A DNA stretch of 64,000 bases from WHSW01 sp963722175 (GTDB lineage: Bacteria; Actinomycetota; Thermoleophilia; Solirubrobacterales; 70-9), in contig CAVRKA010000004.1 of the NCBI GenBank assembly GCA_963722175.1, positions 1,178,001 to 1,242,000 of the forward strand. Reading direction: 5' to 3'. The notes under the pieces were generated by a model. The model saw only the letters and a program-made list of their open reading frames with translations. It was not told where the DNA came from and searched no databases. The translations under genes and the position numbers were made by a program. Below are positions 17,121 to 25,821 of this stretch, piece by piece. The stretch's first letter is position 1. Each line of letters opens with the position of its first letter.

Positions 17121-19622
17121 TTGAGGTCACCGGGGCAGGGAAGCCGGCTGATCGCGCTGATCGTCGTGGTGGCCGCGAGCTCGTTTGCCGCGGCTCCGGC
17201 GCTGGGCTCCGCCGACGTGTCGCTGACGCTGAAGAGCACCCAGCAGGCGAAGCTGATCTCCTCCGGCAAGGCGAAGGTTGCCGTCAGGGCCGAGGACGAG
17301 CGCAGGTCGAGACTACGGCTCGACGTCAGACAGGGCGGCGAGCGCACGAAGGTGACGAAGACGGTCACCGCCAAGCTCGACGAGGGCAAGAACAACCTGA
17401 AGCTGCGGCTCAACGACGAGGGTGTGCGGCTGGTGCAGAGTTGCATCTCCACCAAGCTCGAGGCGACCGCGAAGAGCCGGGGCGGTAAGCGCCTGGACGG
17501 GGACGCGGGGAAGATGAAGCGCGACCCCGCCGTCTGCGACGGCTCAACGCCGGTCGGCGTCGATCTCGCGACGGCTGATCGCTGCGACTTCATCAAGCCG
17601 TCGGGAGAGGAGTGCCTCTTCCCGTACCCCAACGACTACTACACCCGGAGCGACTCCGGCACGGCCACCGGCAAGCGCCTGAACCTGAACATCGCCTCGA
17701 CGCCGGCAAACGCGAGCGGAACCCACATCGACCCTGCCGACATCAACGGCAGCGACGGGTTCAGCCCCGGCGCGCTGATCGTCCTTCACGTTCCGGGGAT
17801 GGACACGCCAGCGGCGTTCGGCGCGACGGGCGCGGTCCCGATCACCCGAATGGGCGCCTCGTTCGACGCGGAACAGCCCATCGTGCTCATCGACGCGCAG
17901 ACCCACCAGCGCCAGCTGATCTGGTCGGAGCTCGACTCGAACGCGACGTCGCCGGGCGAGACCGACCTGCTCATCCACCCGGGCAAGAACCTGATCGAAG
18001 GGCACCGCTACATCGTCGCCCTGCGCGCCCTCGAGGACGCGTCCGGGACGACGCTCCCGGCGCCGCCCGGGTTCCGCCTCTACCGCGACAGGATTCCGAC
18101 CGACATCCCGGAAATCGAGGATCGGCGCGATCACTTCCAGGAGGTGTTCAGAACGCTGAAGGGTGCCGGGATCGGCCGCGGGGATCTCTACCTGGCCTGG
18201 GATTTCACCGTCGCCAGCACGCGCAACATCACCGAGCGGATGCTGCACATCCGCGACGACGGGCTCGCGCAGCTCGGCGACACGACGCCCGGCGACGGAG
18301 TCCGCCAGGGGACGGCGCCGGCGTTCAACGTCACCAACGTGGTCGACTTCCCCACCCCCACCGGCCGCGGGGAGCAGGACATCCGCACGATCGAGGGAAC
18401 CTTCACCGTCCCCTGCTATCTGAACCAGCCCGGCTGCCCGAGCGGCTCGCGCTTCGACCTCGGCGCCGACGGGCTGCCGCAGCGGATCCCGGGCAACACC
18501 TACACCGCTCGCTTCGGCTGCAACATCCCGCGCTCGGCGGTCACCGAGACCAGCCCCGGCGTGTTCGAGGTCGCGGACGACGCGCCGCCGACGATGTACG
18601 GGCACGGGCTGTTCGGCGAGTACGACGAGGTCTTCTCGCAGAACGTGCGCCAGCTCGGGACCGAGAACAACATGATCACCTGCGCTGCCGACTGGATCGG
18701 GATGGCGGACGAGGACGTCTTCCCGGAGGCGGTGCCGGCCCTCCAGGACCTGTCGAATTTCGCCCCGCTCCCGGACCGTCTGCAGCAGGGCTTCCTCGAC
18801 TTCGTCTACCTCGGGCGGCTGCTGAGCCTGCCCGACGGGTTCGCGTCGAACGCTGCGTTCAAGTTCGACGGCGTCTCGGCTCTCGACCCGTCCAACGTCT
18901 CCTACTACGGCAACAGCCAGGGCGGGATCGCGGGCGGAGCGCTGACCGCGATCGAGCCCGACGTCACCCGCTCGGTGCTCTACGTGCCCGGGATGAACTA
19001 CGGCGGCATCCTGCTCACCCGCAGCATCGACTTCGAGGACTACGCGTTGATCCTGTACCCGTCCTATCAGGACGAGGGGCAGCGTCCGTTGCTGCTCTCG
19101 ATGATCCAGTCGCTGTGGGATCGCGGCGAGCCCAACGGCTACGCCAACCACATGACGTCGAACCCGCTGCCCGGGACGCCGGAGCACAAGGTGATGATCG
19201 CGATGGCATACGGCGACCACCAGGTCGCCAACGTGGCGACCGAGGTGGAGGCGCGCACGATCGGCGCGCCGCTGCGCCAGCCGGCGCTGGACGCCAACCG
19301 CCTGCCCGCCGGCTTCGACCAGCCGTTCTTCGACCTGCCCCCGCTCGGGCCGCTGCCCGCCGCCGGGGGCGGGAACGCGTTCTTCGTCTGGGACATCGGG
19401 CCGAAGCGCGACGAGGGCGGCACGATCAAGGGCACCGACCCGCCGCCGATCACCAACACGGCGCCCAACGACGGCTACGGCGTCGATCCGCATGACACGG
19501 TGATCCGCAGTTCGCCGTTGATCCGCAAGCAGATCGCCGACTTCATCAAGGCCGGCGGCCCGGTCACCGACCCCTGCGGCGCGACGCCCTGCTACGCGGC
19601 CGGATGGATGGGCGCTCCCTGA
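17121..19622 (+). CDS. Secreted alpha/beta-hydrolase (lipase/esterase-like), uncharacterised
   Basis: 833 residues. TTG 17121 is preceded by a strong AAGGAGG ribosome site at 8-base spacing, which fixes the start. Residues 1-30 form a signal peptide (LIALIVVVAASSFAAAPALG). An approximately 100-residue Lys/Arg-rich beta domain follows, then a long hydrolase region. The nucleophile elbow is YYGNSQGGIAGG (about 594-605), G-x-S-x-G type, with GMNYGG and AYGDHQVAN later as possible acid/His sites. The layout recalls extracellular lipases of the VolA type, but I cannot assign a family. Several Cys pairs suggest disulfides, and the neighbouring DipZ could serve them. The 3' end overlaps the convergent gene by 31 bases. 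Confidence 0.8.
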   Translation: MRSPGQGSRLIALIVVVAASSFAAAPALGSADVSLTLKSTQQAKLISSGKAKVAVRAEDERRSRLRLDVRQGGERTKVTKTVTAKLDEGKNNLKLRLNDEGVRLVQSCISTKLEATAKSRGGKRLDGDAGKMKRDPAVCDGSTPVGVDLATADRCDFIKPSGEECLFPYPNDYYTRSDSGTATGKRLNLNIASTPANASGTHIDPADINGSDGFSPGALIVLHVPGMDTPAAFGATGAVPITRMGASFDAEQPIVLIDAQTHQRQLIWSELDSNATSPGETDLLIHPGKNLIEGHRYIVALRALEDASGTTLPAPPGFRLYRDRIPTDIPEIEDRRDHFQEVFRTLKGAGIGRGDLYLAWDFTVASTRNITERMLHIRDDGLAQLGDTTPGDGVRQGTAPAFNVTNVVDFPTPTGRGEQDIRTIEGTFTVPCYLNQPGCPSGSRFDLGADGLPQRIPGNTYTARFGCNIPRSAVTETSPGVFEVADDAPPTMYGHGLFGEYDEVFSQNVRQLGTENNMITCAADWIGMADEDVFPEAVPALQDLSNFAPLPDRLQQGFLDFVYLGRLLSLPDGFASNAAFKFDGVSALDPSNVSYYGNSQGGIAGGALTAIEPDVTRSVLYVPGMNYGGILLTRSIDFEDYALILYPSYQDEGQRPLLLSMIQSLWDRGEPNGYANHMTSNPLPGTPEHKVMIAMAYGDHQVANVATEVEARTIGAPLRQPALDANRLPAGFDQPFFDLPPLGPLPAAGGGNAFFVWDIGPKRDEGGTIKGTDPPPITNTAPNDGYGVDPHDTVIRSSPLIRKQIADFIKAGGPVTDPCGATPCYAAGWMGAP

Positions 19623-20839
19623 GCGGAGCGCAGCCCGGCGCGCAGCACGCGGGGAGCGAGGCGGGGGTCCAGGAGGCGCAGCGGAGAAGCCCGGCGGCTC
19701 GCAAACTCCTCGGCCGCGGCCCCGACCACCGGGTCGGCGGCGGCGGCGCGAAACAGGGTCCGCTCGTTGAGCCGCATCGGCCGTCCCGTGGAGTAGTCGG
19801 TCATCTGCAGGTGGTGCGGACCGAGGCGGCGTCGCAAGACGCGGCCGTAGCGATCGAGGGCGGCGTCGAGCTCGCGGTGGTCGAGGAGCGCCGAGCGAGT
19901 CTCGTCCACGAGCCACTCGGCGGACTGGAAAGCCCAGCCGCAGCCGACTCCGAACAGGGGGTCCGCCGTGAGCGCCGCATCGCCCACGAACGCCACTCCG
20001 GGACCGGTTGCGAGGCGCATCTTGTTCGTGATCTTGAGGCTGCCGATCAGCTTCGAGACGCGCTCGGCGCCGCCGAGCTCGGGGCCTTCGGGCAGCGCGT
20101 CGATCATGCGCCCGTACGCGGCCTCGGGATCGGCGCGAAACTCGGGCAGCCGTCGGCGATGGGCGACGGTGGCGATCAGCGTGATCTCATCCTCCATCGG
20201 AAAGACCGCGCCGGCGTCCGGATCGAGCAGCCAGAGCCGGGCCTCGTCCGGCGGCGAGTCGACGCCGCGCCAGTAGGCGAAGTAGGCGAAGCGGTTGTTG
20301 GGCCGCGCCCGGGCCGGGATCCGAGCCAGGCGGGCGATCGTCGAGTCGCGCCCGTCGGCCGCGACCGTGAGCGTCGCGCGCAGCGCAACCCGTCTGTGGT
20401 CGGGGCTCTGGACCTCGACCCCCTCGATCCGGCCTCGATCGGCGAGCAGCCCGACGACCGTCTGACCGAGGAACGACTCGACCCCGGGCGTCTGGGCTGC
20501 GAGCTCACGCAGAATCGGATCGAGGCGCCGGCGGCTGATTCCATACCCGCAGGGCGCGTCGCGCGGGGTGAGCAGCCAGCCGCCGTAGGGGGTCCAGCCG
20601 GTCGCCCGGCTGCGCACCGCGCCGGCGCGCTCGAGCAGCGGCGCCAGCCCGAGTCGCTCGATCGCCGGCGCGGCGCTCGACTGGATCTGATGCGTGCAGG
20701 TGACCTTGTAGGCCGCCGGGTCCGGGCGCCGCTCGACCAGGGCGACGCGGGCGCCGGCGAGTGCGAACAGGCGCGCCGTCGCGCAACCGGCGATGCTCGC
20801 GCCGACGACGACGACGTCGTAGTCAGACCGCTTGGGCAC
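19592..20839 (-). CDS. FAD-dependent monooxygenase/geranylgeranyl-reductase-like protein
   Basis: 415 residues with the p-hydroxybenzoate-hydroxylase fold. VVVVGASIAGCATARLFALA (about 9-28) binds FAD; the DG motif is VAADGRDSTIARLA; the second FAD site is FVGDAALTADPLFGVGCGWA. The closest fit is to the group holding geranylgeranyl reductases and flavin halogenases; no halogenase W-x-W-x-I-P motif is seen. It overlaps the small DUF2834 gene upstream by 17 bases, so the two are co-transcribed. Confidence 0.82.
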   Translation of the reverse strand: MPKRSDYDVVVVGASIAGCATARLFALAGARVALVERRPDPAAYKVTCTHQIQSSAAPAIERLGLAPLLERAGAVRSRATGWTPYGGWLLTPRDAPCGYGISRRRLDPILRELAAQTPGVESFLGQTVVGLLADRGRIEGVEVQSPDHRRVALRATLTVAADGRDSTIARLARIPARARPNNRFAYFAYWRGVDSPPDEARLWLLDPDAGAVFPMEDEITLIATVAHRRRLPEFRADPEAAYGRMIDALPEGPELGGAERVSKLIGSLKITNKMRLATGPGVAFVGDAALTADPLFGVGCGWAFQSAEWLVDETRSALLDHRELDAALDRYGRVLRRRLGPHHLQMTDYSTGRPMRLNERTLFRAAAADPVVGAAAEEFASRRASPLRLLDPRLAPRVLRAGLRSAQGAPIHPAA

Positions 20840-21161
20840 CGCGGATCGCCCGCTCCCGCATCAGCAGGAACAGCGGCAGCCCGAAGCAGAGGCCGACGAG
20901 CAGCGACGCGGGGTAGACAACCCACCAGTTCCTGATCCGGGACCTGGGCCCCTCGAGAGCGGCCCAGACGAAGAACGCGAGGGCGGCGATGCAGAGGTCG
21001 AGCGTCAGCTGGGTCGAGGGTGTGCTGTCGGTCCACAGCGAGAAGTACCCGCTGACGTCGAACCCCTCGTCGGCGATGAAGATCCCCAGCAGGACGTTCG
21101 GGACCACGAACCCGATGACGGTGAGGATGAGGAGCAGCCGTTCGGTCAGTCGTTCGGTCAT
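20823..21161 (-). CDS. DUF2834 membrane protein
   Basis: 112 residues with three predicted membrane helices: LLLILTVIGFVVPNVLLGIF, LDLCIAALAFFVWAAL and YPASLLVGLCFGLPLFLLM. The end GLPLFLLMRER and the central aspartate before the second helix fit DUF2834. The function is unknown. A TAGGCT box (21169-21174, minus strand) is seven bases from the start codon. It leads the two-gene unit with the FAD enzyme. Confidence 0.75.
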   Translation of the reverse strand: MTERLTERLLLILTVIGFVVPNVLLGIFIADEGFDVSGYFSLWTDSTPSTQLTLDLCIAALAFFVWAALEGPRSRIRNWWVVYPASLLVGLCFGLPLFLLMRERAIRGAQAV

Positions 21162-21168
21162 GGGCCGC

Positions 21169-21174
21169 AGCCTA
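21169..21174 (-). promoter_or_regulatory. -10 box TAGGCT, leaderless start for DUF2834 gene
   Basis: TAGGCT on the minus strand, seven bases before ATG 21161; no ribosome site is visible. Confidence 0.5.
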
Positions 21175-21196
21175 TGCGCGCCGGTCCGATGCTGGC

Positions 21197-21202
21197 TACG
21201 CT
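21197..21202 (+). promoter_or_regulatory. -10 box TACGCT, leaderless start for DUF2277 gene
   Basis: TACGCT is six bases before ATG 21209. The opposing box for the DUF2834 gene is only 23 bases away, so the two promoters are nearly back to back. Confidence 0.5.
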
Positions 21203-21208
21203 GAACGC

Positions 21209-21481
21209 ATGTGCAGAAACATTCGCACCCTTCACAACTTCGAGCCTCCGGCGACCAAGGAGGAAGTCCACGACGCGGCGCTTCAGTACGTGCGCAAGGT
21301 CAGCGGTTCGACGAAGCCGTCGAAGGCCAACGAGGAGGCCTTCGAGCGCGCGGTCGAGCGGATCGCGGCAGTGACCGGCGACCTGCTCGACGAGCTGGTC
21401 ACCTCAGCGCCGCCGAAGGACCGCGAGGTCGAGGCCGCGAAGCGCCGCGCCCGCGCCGCCGAGCGCTACGCGACCGCTTAA
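21209..21481 (+). CDS. DUF2277 small conserved protein
   Basis: 90 residues beginning MCRNIRTLHNFEPPAT, the diagnostic start of DUF2277, followed by EVHDAALQYVRKVSG and a basic helical end. It is soluble and mostly helical; the role is unknown, though the conserved N-terminal CRNI is suggestive of a metal or nucleic-acid contact. Its stop overlaps the 3' end of the convergent methyltransferase by four bases. Confidence 0.85.
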   Translation: MCRNIRTLHNFEPPATKEEVHDAALQYVRKVSGSTKPSKANEEAFERAVERIAAVTGDLLDELVTSAPPKDREVEAAKRRARAAERYATA

Positions 21482-22395
21482 GCGGGCCTGCGAGCGCTGA
21501 GCACGAGGTTGTAGAACAGCTCCGGCGGCAGCCGGGGTTCGAGCACCGCTGTGTCGAGTCGCTGGAGCGCCATGTAGCTGCGGTAGGCGAAGTGGCGCCA
21601 GCCGAACGGGACCTCGTTCGGCTCGGCGGTCGACTCGAGCGAGCGCAGCAGCCAGCCGTAGGCGTTTGCGATCAGCTCCTCGCCGCGCAGGCGGACGCGC
21701 TCGAACCCGGCGTCGCGGGCGATTGCGCGCAGGCCGTCGGGGGCGAACGCGTGCACGTCGACCTCGGACTCGAGCTCATGGTCGCCGTCGAGCCCCGCGG
21801 TGGTCCAGCCCGCCGCCGAGGCGCCGATCAGCCGCCGCCAGGCCGGGGCGACGAGCTGCCCGGCGCGCTTCGGAACGGCCGCCAGACGGTCGCCGTAGCG
21901 CGACGGCTCGCCGCAGAACGCGATCGTCCCTCCTGGACGCAGCACGCGGTGGAACTCGGAGAAGGCACGGCCCAGGTTCGGGATGTGGTGGAGGATCGCG
22001 TGGCCGAAGACGAGGTCGAAGCTCTGGTCGCCGAACGGCAGCGCCTCGGCCTCGGTGCGGACGGTCGCGACCTCGAGCCCGAGCTCGGCGGCGCTCCGCG
22101 ACAGGGTTTCCAGCATCCCGGGTGAGATGTCGGTCGCGGTCGCGCGCCCGATCATCCCCAGCTGCAGCAGGTTGAGCGAGAAGTAGCCCGTCCCGGCGCC
22201 GATCTCGAGCGCGTCGCCGAACGGGCCCGCCGGCTCGCCGCCGAGCGCCTTGGCCAGCTTGGAGCGGACCTGGTTCTGCCCGACCGGGCCGAAGTCGATC
22301 CCCCACTTGGCGTCGTACTCGCCCGCCGCGGCATCGTGGTAACGGGTGTTGGCCTCCCGGATCTCGTCCGGGGTCGCGGTCGGGGAAGCGGGCAT
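21478..22395 (-). CDS. Class I SAM-dependent methyltransferase
   Basis: 305 residues. Motif I is DALEIGAGTGYFSLNLLQLG (about 62-81); motif II/III ATDISPGMLETLSRSAAELG; motif IV SFDLVFGHAILHHIPNLGRA; and post-motif RVLRPGGTIAFCGEPSRYG. It belongs to the small-molecule methyltransferase (UbiE-like) group and the substrate is unclear. The start codon (CAT, 22393-22395) shares bases with the ATG of the divergent gene (22394-22396), so the two promoters must lie inside each other's genes. Confidence 0.85.
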   Translation of the reverse strand: MPASPTATPDEIREANTRYHDAAAGEYDAKWGIDFGPVGQNQVRSKLAKALGGEPAGPFGDALEIGAGTGYFSLNLLQLGMIGRATATDISPGMLETLSRSAAELGLEVATVRTEAEALPFGDQSFDLVFGHAILHHIPNLGRAFSEFHRVLRPGGTIAFCGEPSRYGDRLAAVPKRAGQLVAPAWRRLIGASAAGWTTAGLDGDHELESEVDVHAFAPDGLRAIARDAGFERVRLRGEELIANAYGWLLRSLESTAEPNEVPFGWRHFAYRSYMALQRLDTAVLEPRLPPELFYNLVLSARRPA

Positions 22396-23191
22396 GGCGG
22401 GCTACAGGGTAGGCACAATCACACCCGACTTGACGCAGCTTCACGCCCAGGAGAACCAACCGGCCGGCGTGCCGCCGCTCGCGCTGACCGGCGAGCGGAC
22501 GCTGCCCGACGTCCCCGAGGAGAACTACTGGTTCCGCCGCCACCTCGTCGTCTACGAGTGGATCGCCGAGCGGGTCCGCGGCCTGCGGGTCGCCGAGCTC
22601 GCCTGCGGTGAGGGCTACGGCGCCGACCTGCTCGCCACGGTGGCCGGCGAGGTGGTCGGCGTCGACGCCAATCCCGAGGCCTACGAGCACGCCCGGCTGC
22701 GCTATCGGCGGCCCAACCTGAGGTTCGAGCGGACGCTGGTCGAGACGTTCGCCGAGCCGTGCGACGCGATCACGTTCCTGCAGACGATCGAGCACGTCGA
22801 GGACCCGGGCGCGCTGCTGGCGCGATTTGCAGAGCTGGCGCCGATCTCCTACGTCTCGACCCCGAACCGGCTCACGCTCGCGCCCGAGGGCGCCGAGAAG
22901 TCGGAGAATCCCTGGCACCTGCGCGAGTACACCGCTGCCGAGTACCGCGAGCTACTCGAGCCGGCGTTCGGGACGGTGGAGCTGTATGGCCTCTACCACG
23001 CCGGCAAACTGCGCGCGCACGAACTGGCGCTGAAGGCGGGCTGGGACCGGGTCCACAAGGCGCTGCGGCTGACGAAGCCGTTCTACGACCGGTTCACGCC
23101 CGCCATCCGCGTCGCCGATTTCGAGCTTCGTCCCGAGGGCGCCTGCGATCTCGACCGGGCGCTCGACTTCATCGCCGTCTGCCGTTCATGA
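22394..23191 (+). CDS. Methyltransferase, Rv3030-like (methylated polysaccharide cluster)
   Basis: 265 residues from ATG 22394; TTG 22430 is an alternative start. The order is ALTGERTLPD, ENYWFRRHLVVYEWIAERV, then SAM motif I VAELACGEGYGADLLA (about 69-84), VDANPEAYEHA and FLQTIEHVEDP. These features and the next two genes match the mycobacterial order Rv3030-Rv3031-Rv3032 for methylglucose lipopolysaccharide, where Rv3030 is the sugar O-methyltransferase (family knowledge). The stop overlaps the start of the GH57 gene (ATGA). Confidence 0.82.
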   Translation: MAGYRVGTITPDLTQLHAQENQPAGVPPLALTGERTLPDVPEENYWFRRHLVVYEWIAERVRGLRVAELACGEGYGADLLATVAGEVVGVDANPEAYEHARLRYRRPNLRFERTLVETFAEPCDAITFLQTIEHVEDPGALLARFAELAPISYVSTPNRLTLAPEGAEKSENPWHLREYTAAEYRELLEPAFGTVELYGLYHAGKLRAHELALKAGWDRVHKALRLTKPFYDRFTPAIRVADFELRPEGACDLDRALDFIAVCRS

Positions 23192-24609
23192 GCGAGTCTC
23201 GGAGGGACGACGCAGGCGACCTGGCGATCGTCCTGCATTCGCACATGCCCTACGTCGAGGGCTTCGGCACCTATCCGTTCGGCGAGGAGTGGCTGTTCGA
23301 CGCCGTGATTCGCTCCTACGTGCCGCTCTCCGAGCTCGCCGACCGCCTGACGATGACCGTCACCCCGGTGCTCGCCGACCAGCTCGAGGCCGAGGGCGTG
23401 AGCGAGCGGTTGCTCACCTTCTGCCGCGACTACCGCGTCGGCTCGTGCGAGGCCGACGTCGAGGACGTCGAGGAGCCGCTCGCAGCCGCCTGCCGAGCCG
23501 AGGCCGATCGCTACCGTGCCGCGCTCGCGCGGCTCGAATCGCTCGGCGGCGACCTGCTGCGCCTGTTCGCCGAGCCCTCCGCCGAGGGACGGGTGGAGCT
23601 GCTCCCCTCGGCGGCGACGCACGCCGTCCTGCCGCTGGTCGCGACGACCCCCGGCAGGCGGCTGCAGATCGACGCCGGCCTGCGCTCGCACCGGCGGCGA
23701 TTCGGGGAGCCGTCCGGGTTCTGGCTTCCGGAGTGCGCGTACGAGCCCGGGCTCGAGCGACTCCTGGCCGAACGCGGGATCGACTACTTCTGCGTCGACC
23801 AGAGCGTCGCCGAGGAGCCGCCGGCGGCGCTGGCGCCGATCGCCGCCGGCCCGGGACGGCTCGCGTTCACGATCGACTGGGAGGCGGTCCAGTGGCTGTG
23901 GTCGCTGGACGGATACCCCGCCGACCCGGCGTTCGCCGACTTTCATCGCAAGTCGCTGCGCGGCGCGCGCCCGTGGGCGATCGACGGCTCGCCGTACGAT
24001 CCCGGCCGCGCCGAGGCCAGGGCGCGCGAGCTCGGCCGCGAGTTCGCCGCCGCCGCGGCGGAGCGGCTGCGGCGCTTCGCCGCCGAGCGCGGGCGCCGCG
24101 GGCTGCTCGTGTTCGCGATCGACACCGAGTTGCTCGGGCACTGGTGGTGGGAGGGCCCGCACTGGCTCGACGAGGTGCTGGCGACGGCGGCGCGACAGGG
24201 GCTCGAGCTCGTCACCCTGCGCGACGCCCACCGGCGGCATCCGGGCGAGGAACGCCGCCTCCACCGCTCCACCTGGGGTGAGGGCAAGGGCTTTCGCACC
24301 TGGGACTCGCCGGCGGTGGCCGACATGGCATCGGCGGCGCGCCGGCTCGAGCTGCGCGTCCTGCACGGCCTGCTGACGGGGGTGACGCCGGCGGCCGCCG
24401 AACGGGCGGTGCGCGAGCTGCTCGCCGTGCAGGCGAGTGACTGGGCCTTCCTCGACCAGCGCGGACAGGCCGGCGACTACCCCTGGCAGCGCAGCACCGC
24501 CCACGCCCGCGCCCTGCTCGAGGCCATAAACTCCGCCACTCACGCGCCCGACCCGCGGCTCCGCAACCTGGCGCCGGACCTCAGCCTCAGCCCCCTGCTC
24601 GAGCCCTGA
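23188..24609 (+). CDS. GH57 alpha-1,4-glucan branching enzyme-like protein
   Basis: 473 residues. The GH57 start is LAIVLHSHMPYVEGFGTYPF (about 11-30), with the catalytic-fold His-x-His. The nucleophile Glu is in GFWLPECAYEPG (about 178-189) and the acid Asp in FAIDTELLGHWWWEG (about 311-325). A helical C-terminal domain with ASDWAFLDQRGQAGDYPW follows, as in DUF1957 branching enzymes. It is the counterpart of Rv3031. It starts in an ATGA overlap with the methyltransferase, so the two are translationally coupled. It probably adds branches to the alpha-glucan made by the GT4 enzyme downstream. Confidence 0.87.
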   Translation: MSESRRDDAGDLAIVLHSHMPYVEGFGTYPFGEEWLFDAVIRSYVPLSELADRLTMTVTPVLADQLEAEGVSERLLTFCRDYRVGSCEADVEDVEEPLAAACRAEADRYRAALARLESLGGDLLRLFAEPSAEGRVELLPSAATHAVLPLVATTPGRRLQIDAGLRSHRRRFGEPSGFWLPECAYEPGLERLLAERGIDYFCVDQSVAEEPPAALAPIAAGPGRLAFTIDWEAVQWLWSLDGYPADPAFADFHRKSLRGARPWAIDGSPYDPGRAEARARELGREFAAAAAERLRRFAAERGRRGLLVFAIDTELLGHWWWEGPHWLDEVLATAARQGLELVTLRDAHRRHPGEERRLHRSTWGEGKGFRTWDSPAVADMASAARRLELRVLHGLLTGVTPAAAERAVRELLAVQASDWAFLDQRGQAGDYPWQRSTAHARALLEAINSATHAPDPRLRNLAPDLSLSPLLEP

Positions 24610-24622
24610 ACCCCCACACCCC

Positions 24623-25816
24623 TTGACCCGAGTCCTGATCCTCTCCTGGGAGTACCCGCCGCTGATCGAGGGCGGGCTCGCCCGGCACGTGCGCAAGCTC
24701 TCCGAGGGCCTGGCCCGCTCGGGGACAGAGGTCCACGTGCTGACCCGGGGCAGCGAGGAGTCGCCGCCGGAGGAGACCATCGAGGGCGTCCACATCTACC
24801 GGGTCCGCGAGCCGACCCGTCCGACCGACCTCGGCCAGTTCGTCGCCTGGGTCGAGCGGATGAACTCCGACATGCTCGCCGCCGGGGTCGAGCTCGGCGA
24901 CCGCTTCCGCTTCGACCTCGTCCACGGCCACGACTGGCTGGTGGCGATGGCCGGCGACCACCTGGCACGGCGCTTCGACGCCCCGCTGGTGACCACGATC
25001 CACGCCACCGAGCACGGTCGCCACCAGGGCTGGGTCGACAAGCATCCGCAGAGCCACATCCACGGAGTCGAGCGCTGGATCACCAACCGCTCGGACCGGG
25101 TGATCGCCTGCTCGTATTACATGCGCGAGCAGATCGTCGACATCTTCGGCGTCGACGAGGGTCGCGTCGTCGTGATCCCGAATGGGATCGACCCGGATGA
25201 CCTCCAGCCCCAGGACGAGCCGGAGCTCGCGCGGTTGCGCTCGGAGTTCGCGGCCCCGGACGAGAACCTCGTCCTGCTGATCGGCCGGCTCGTCTACGAG
25301 AAGGGCTTCCAGCTCGCGCTCGAGGCGATGCCGCGGCTGATCGACTCGGTGCCGGGCACGCGCTTTTTGGTCGCCGGCTCGGGGACCCACGAGCAGGAGC
25401 TGCACGTGCAGGCCGAGCAGCTCGGGCTGATGGACCACGGCACCTTCCTCGGCTGGATCGGCGACGACGTCCTGCACTCCCTCTACCGGATCGCCGACGT
25501 CTGCGTGGTCCCCTCGATCTACGAGCCGTTCGGCCTCGTCGCGCTCGAGGCGATGGCCTCCGACTGTCCCTGCATCGTCGCCGACACCGGCGGTCTGCGC
25601 GAGGTCGTGCCCCACAACGCGGCGGGGCTGCGCTTCCGCGCCCGCGATCCCGAGGCGCTCGGCGAGATGGTCGAGCGCCTGCTCACCGACCCGGCGCTTC
25701 GCGACCGCCTCGTCGCCGAGGGCTCCGAGCACGTGCTGCGCTTCGACTGGGCGGACGTCGCCGACAGCACCGCCGGCGTCTACGCCGAGCTCGCCGGCGA
25801 GCCCAGCCGGGCCTAG
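24623..25816 (+). CDS. GT4 glycosyltransferase, Rv3032-like
   Basis: 397 residues, GT-B fold. The TTG start 24623 is 13 bases after the GH57 gene; the protein opens TRVLILSWEYPPLIEGGLA, the donor/acceptor loop typical of glycogen-synthase-like GT4 enzymes. The nucleotide-sugar site is LVLLIGRLVYEKGFQLALEA (about 215-234), and the E-x7-E motif is in PSIYEPFGLVALEAMA. The counterpart Rv3032 extends alpha-1,4-glucan for methylglucose lipopolysaccharide and glycogen. Confidence 0.87.
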   Translation: MTRVLILSWEYPPLIEGGLARHVRKLSEGLARSGTEVHVLTRGSEESPPEETIEGVHIYRVREPTRPTDLGQFVAWVERMNSDMLAAGVELGDRFRFDLVHGHDWLVAMAGDHLARRFDAPLVTTIHATEHGRHQGWVDKHPQSHIHGVERWITNRSDRVIACSYYMREQIVDIFGVDEGRVVVIPNGIDPDDLQPQDEPELARLRSEFAAPDENLVLLIGRLVYEKGFQLALEAMPRLIDSVPGTRFLVAGSGTHEQELHVQAEQLGLMDHGTFLGWIGDDVLHSLYRIADVCVVPSIYEPFGLVALEAMASDCPCIVADTGGLREVVPHNAAGLRFRARDPEALGEMVERLLTDPALRDRLVAEGSEHVLRFDWADVADSTAGVYAELAGEPSRA

Positions 25817-25821
25817 GCATA

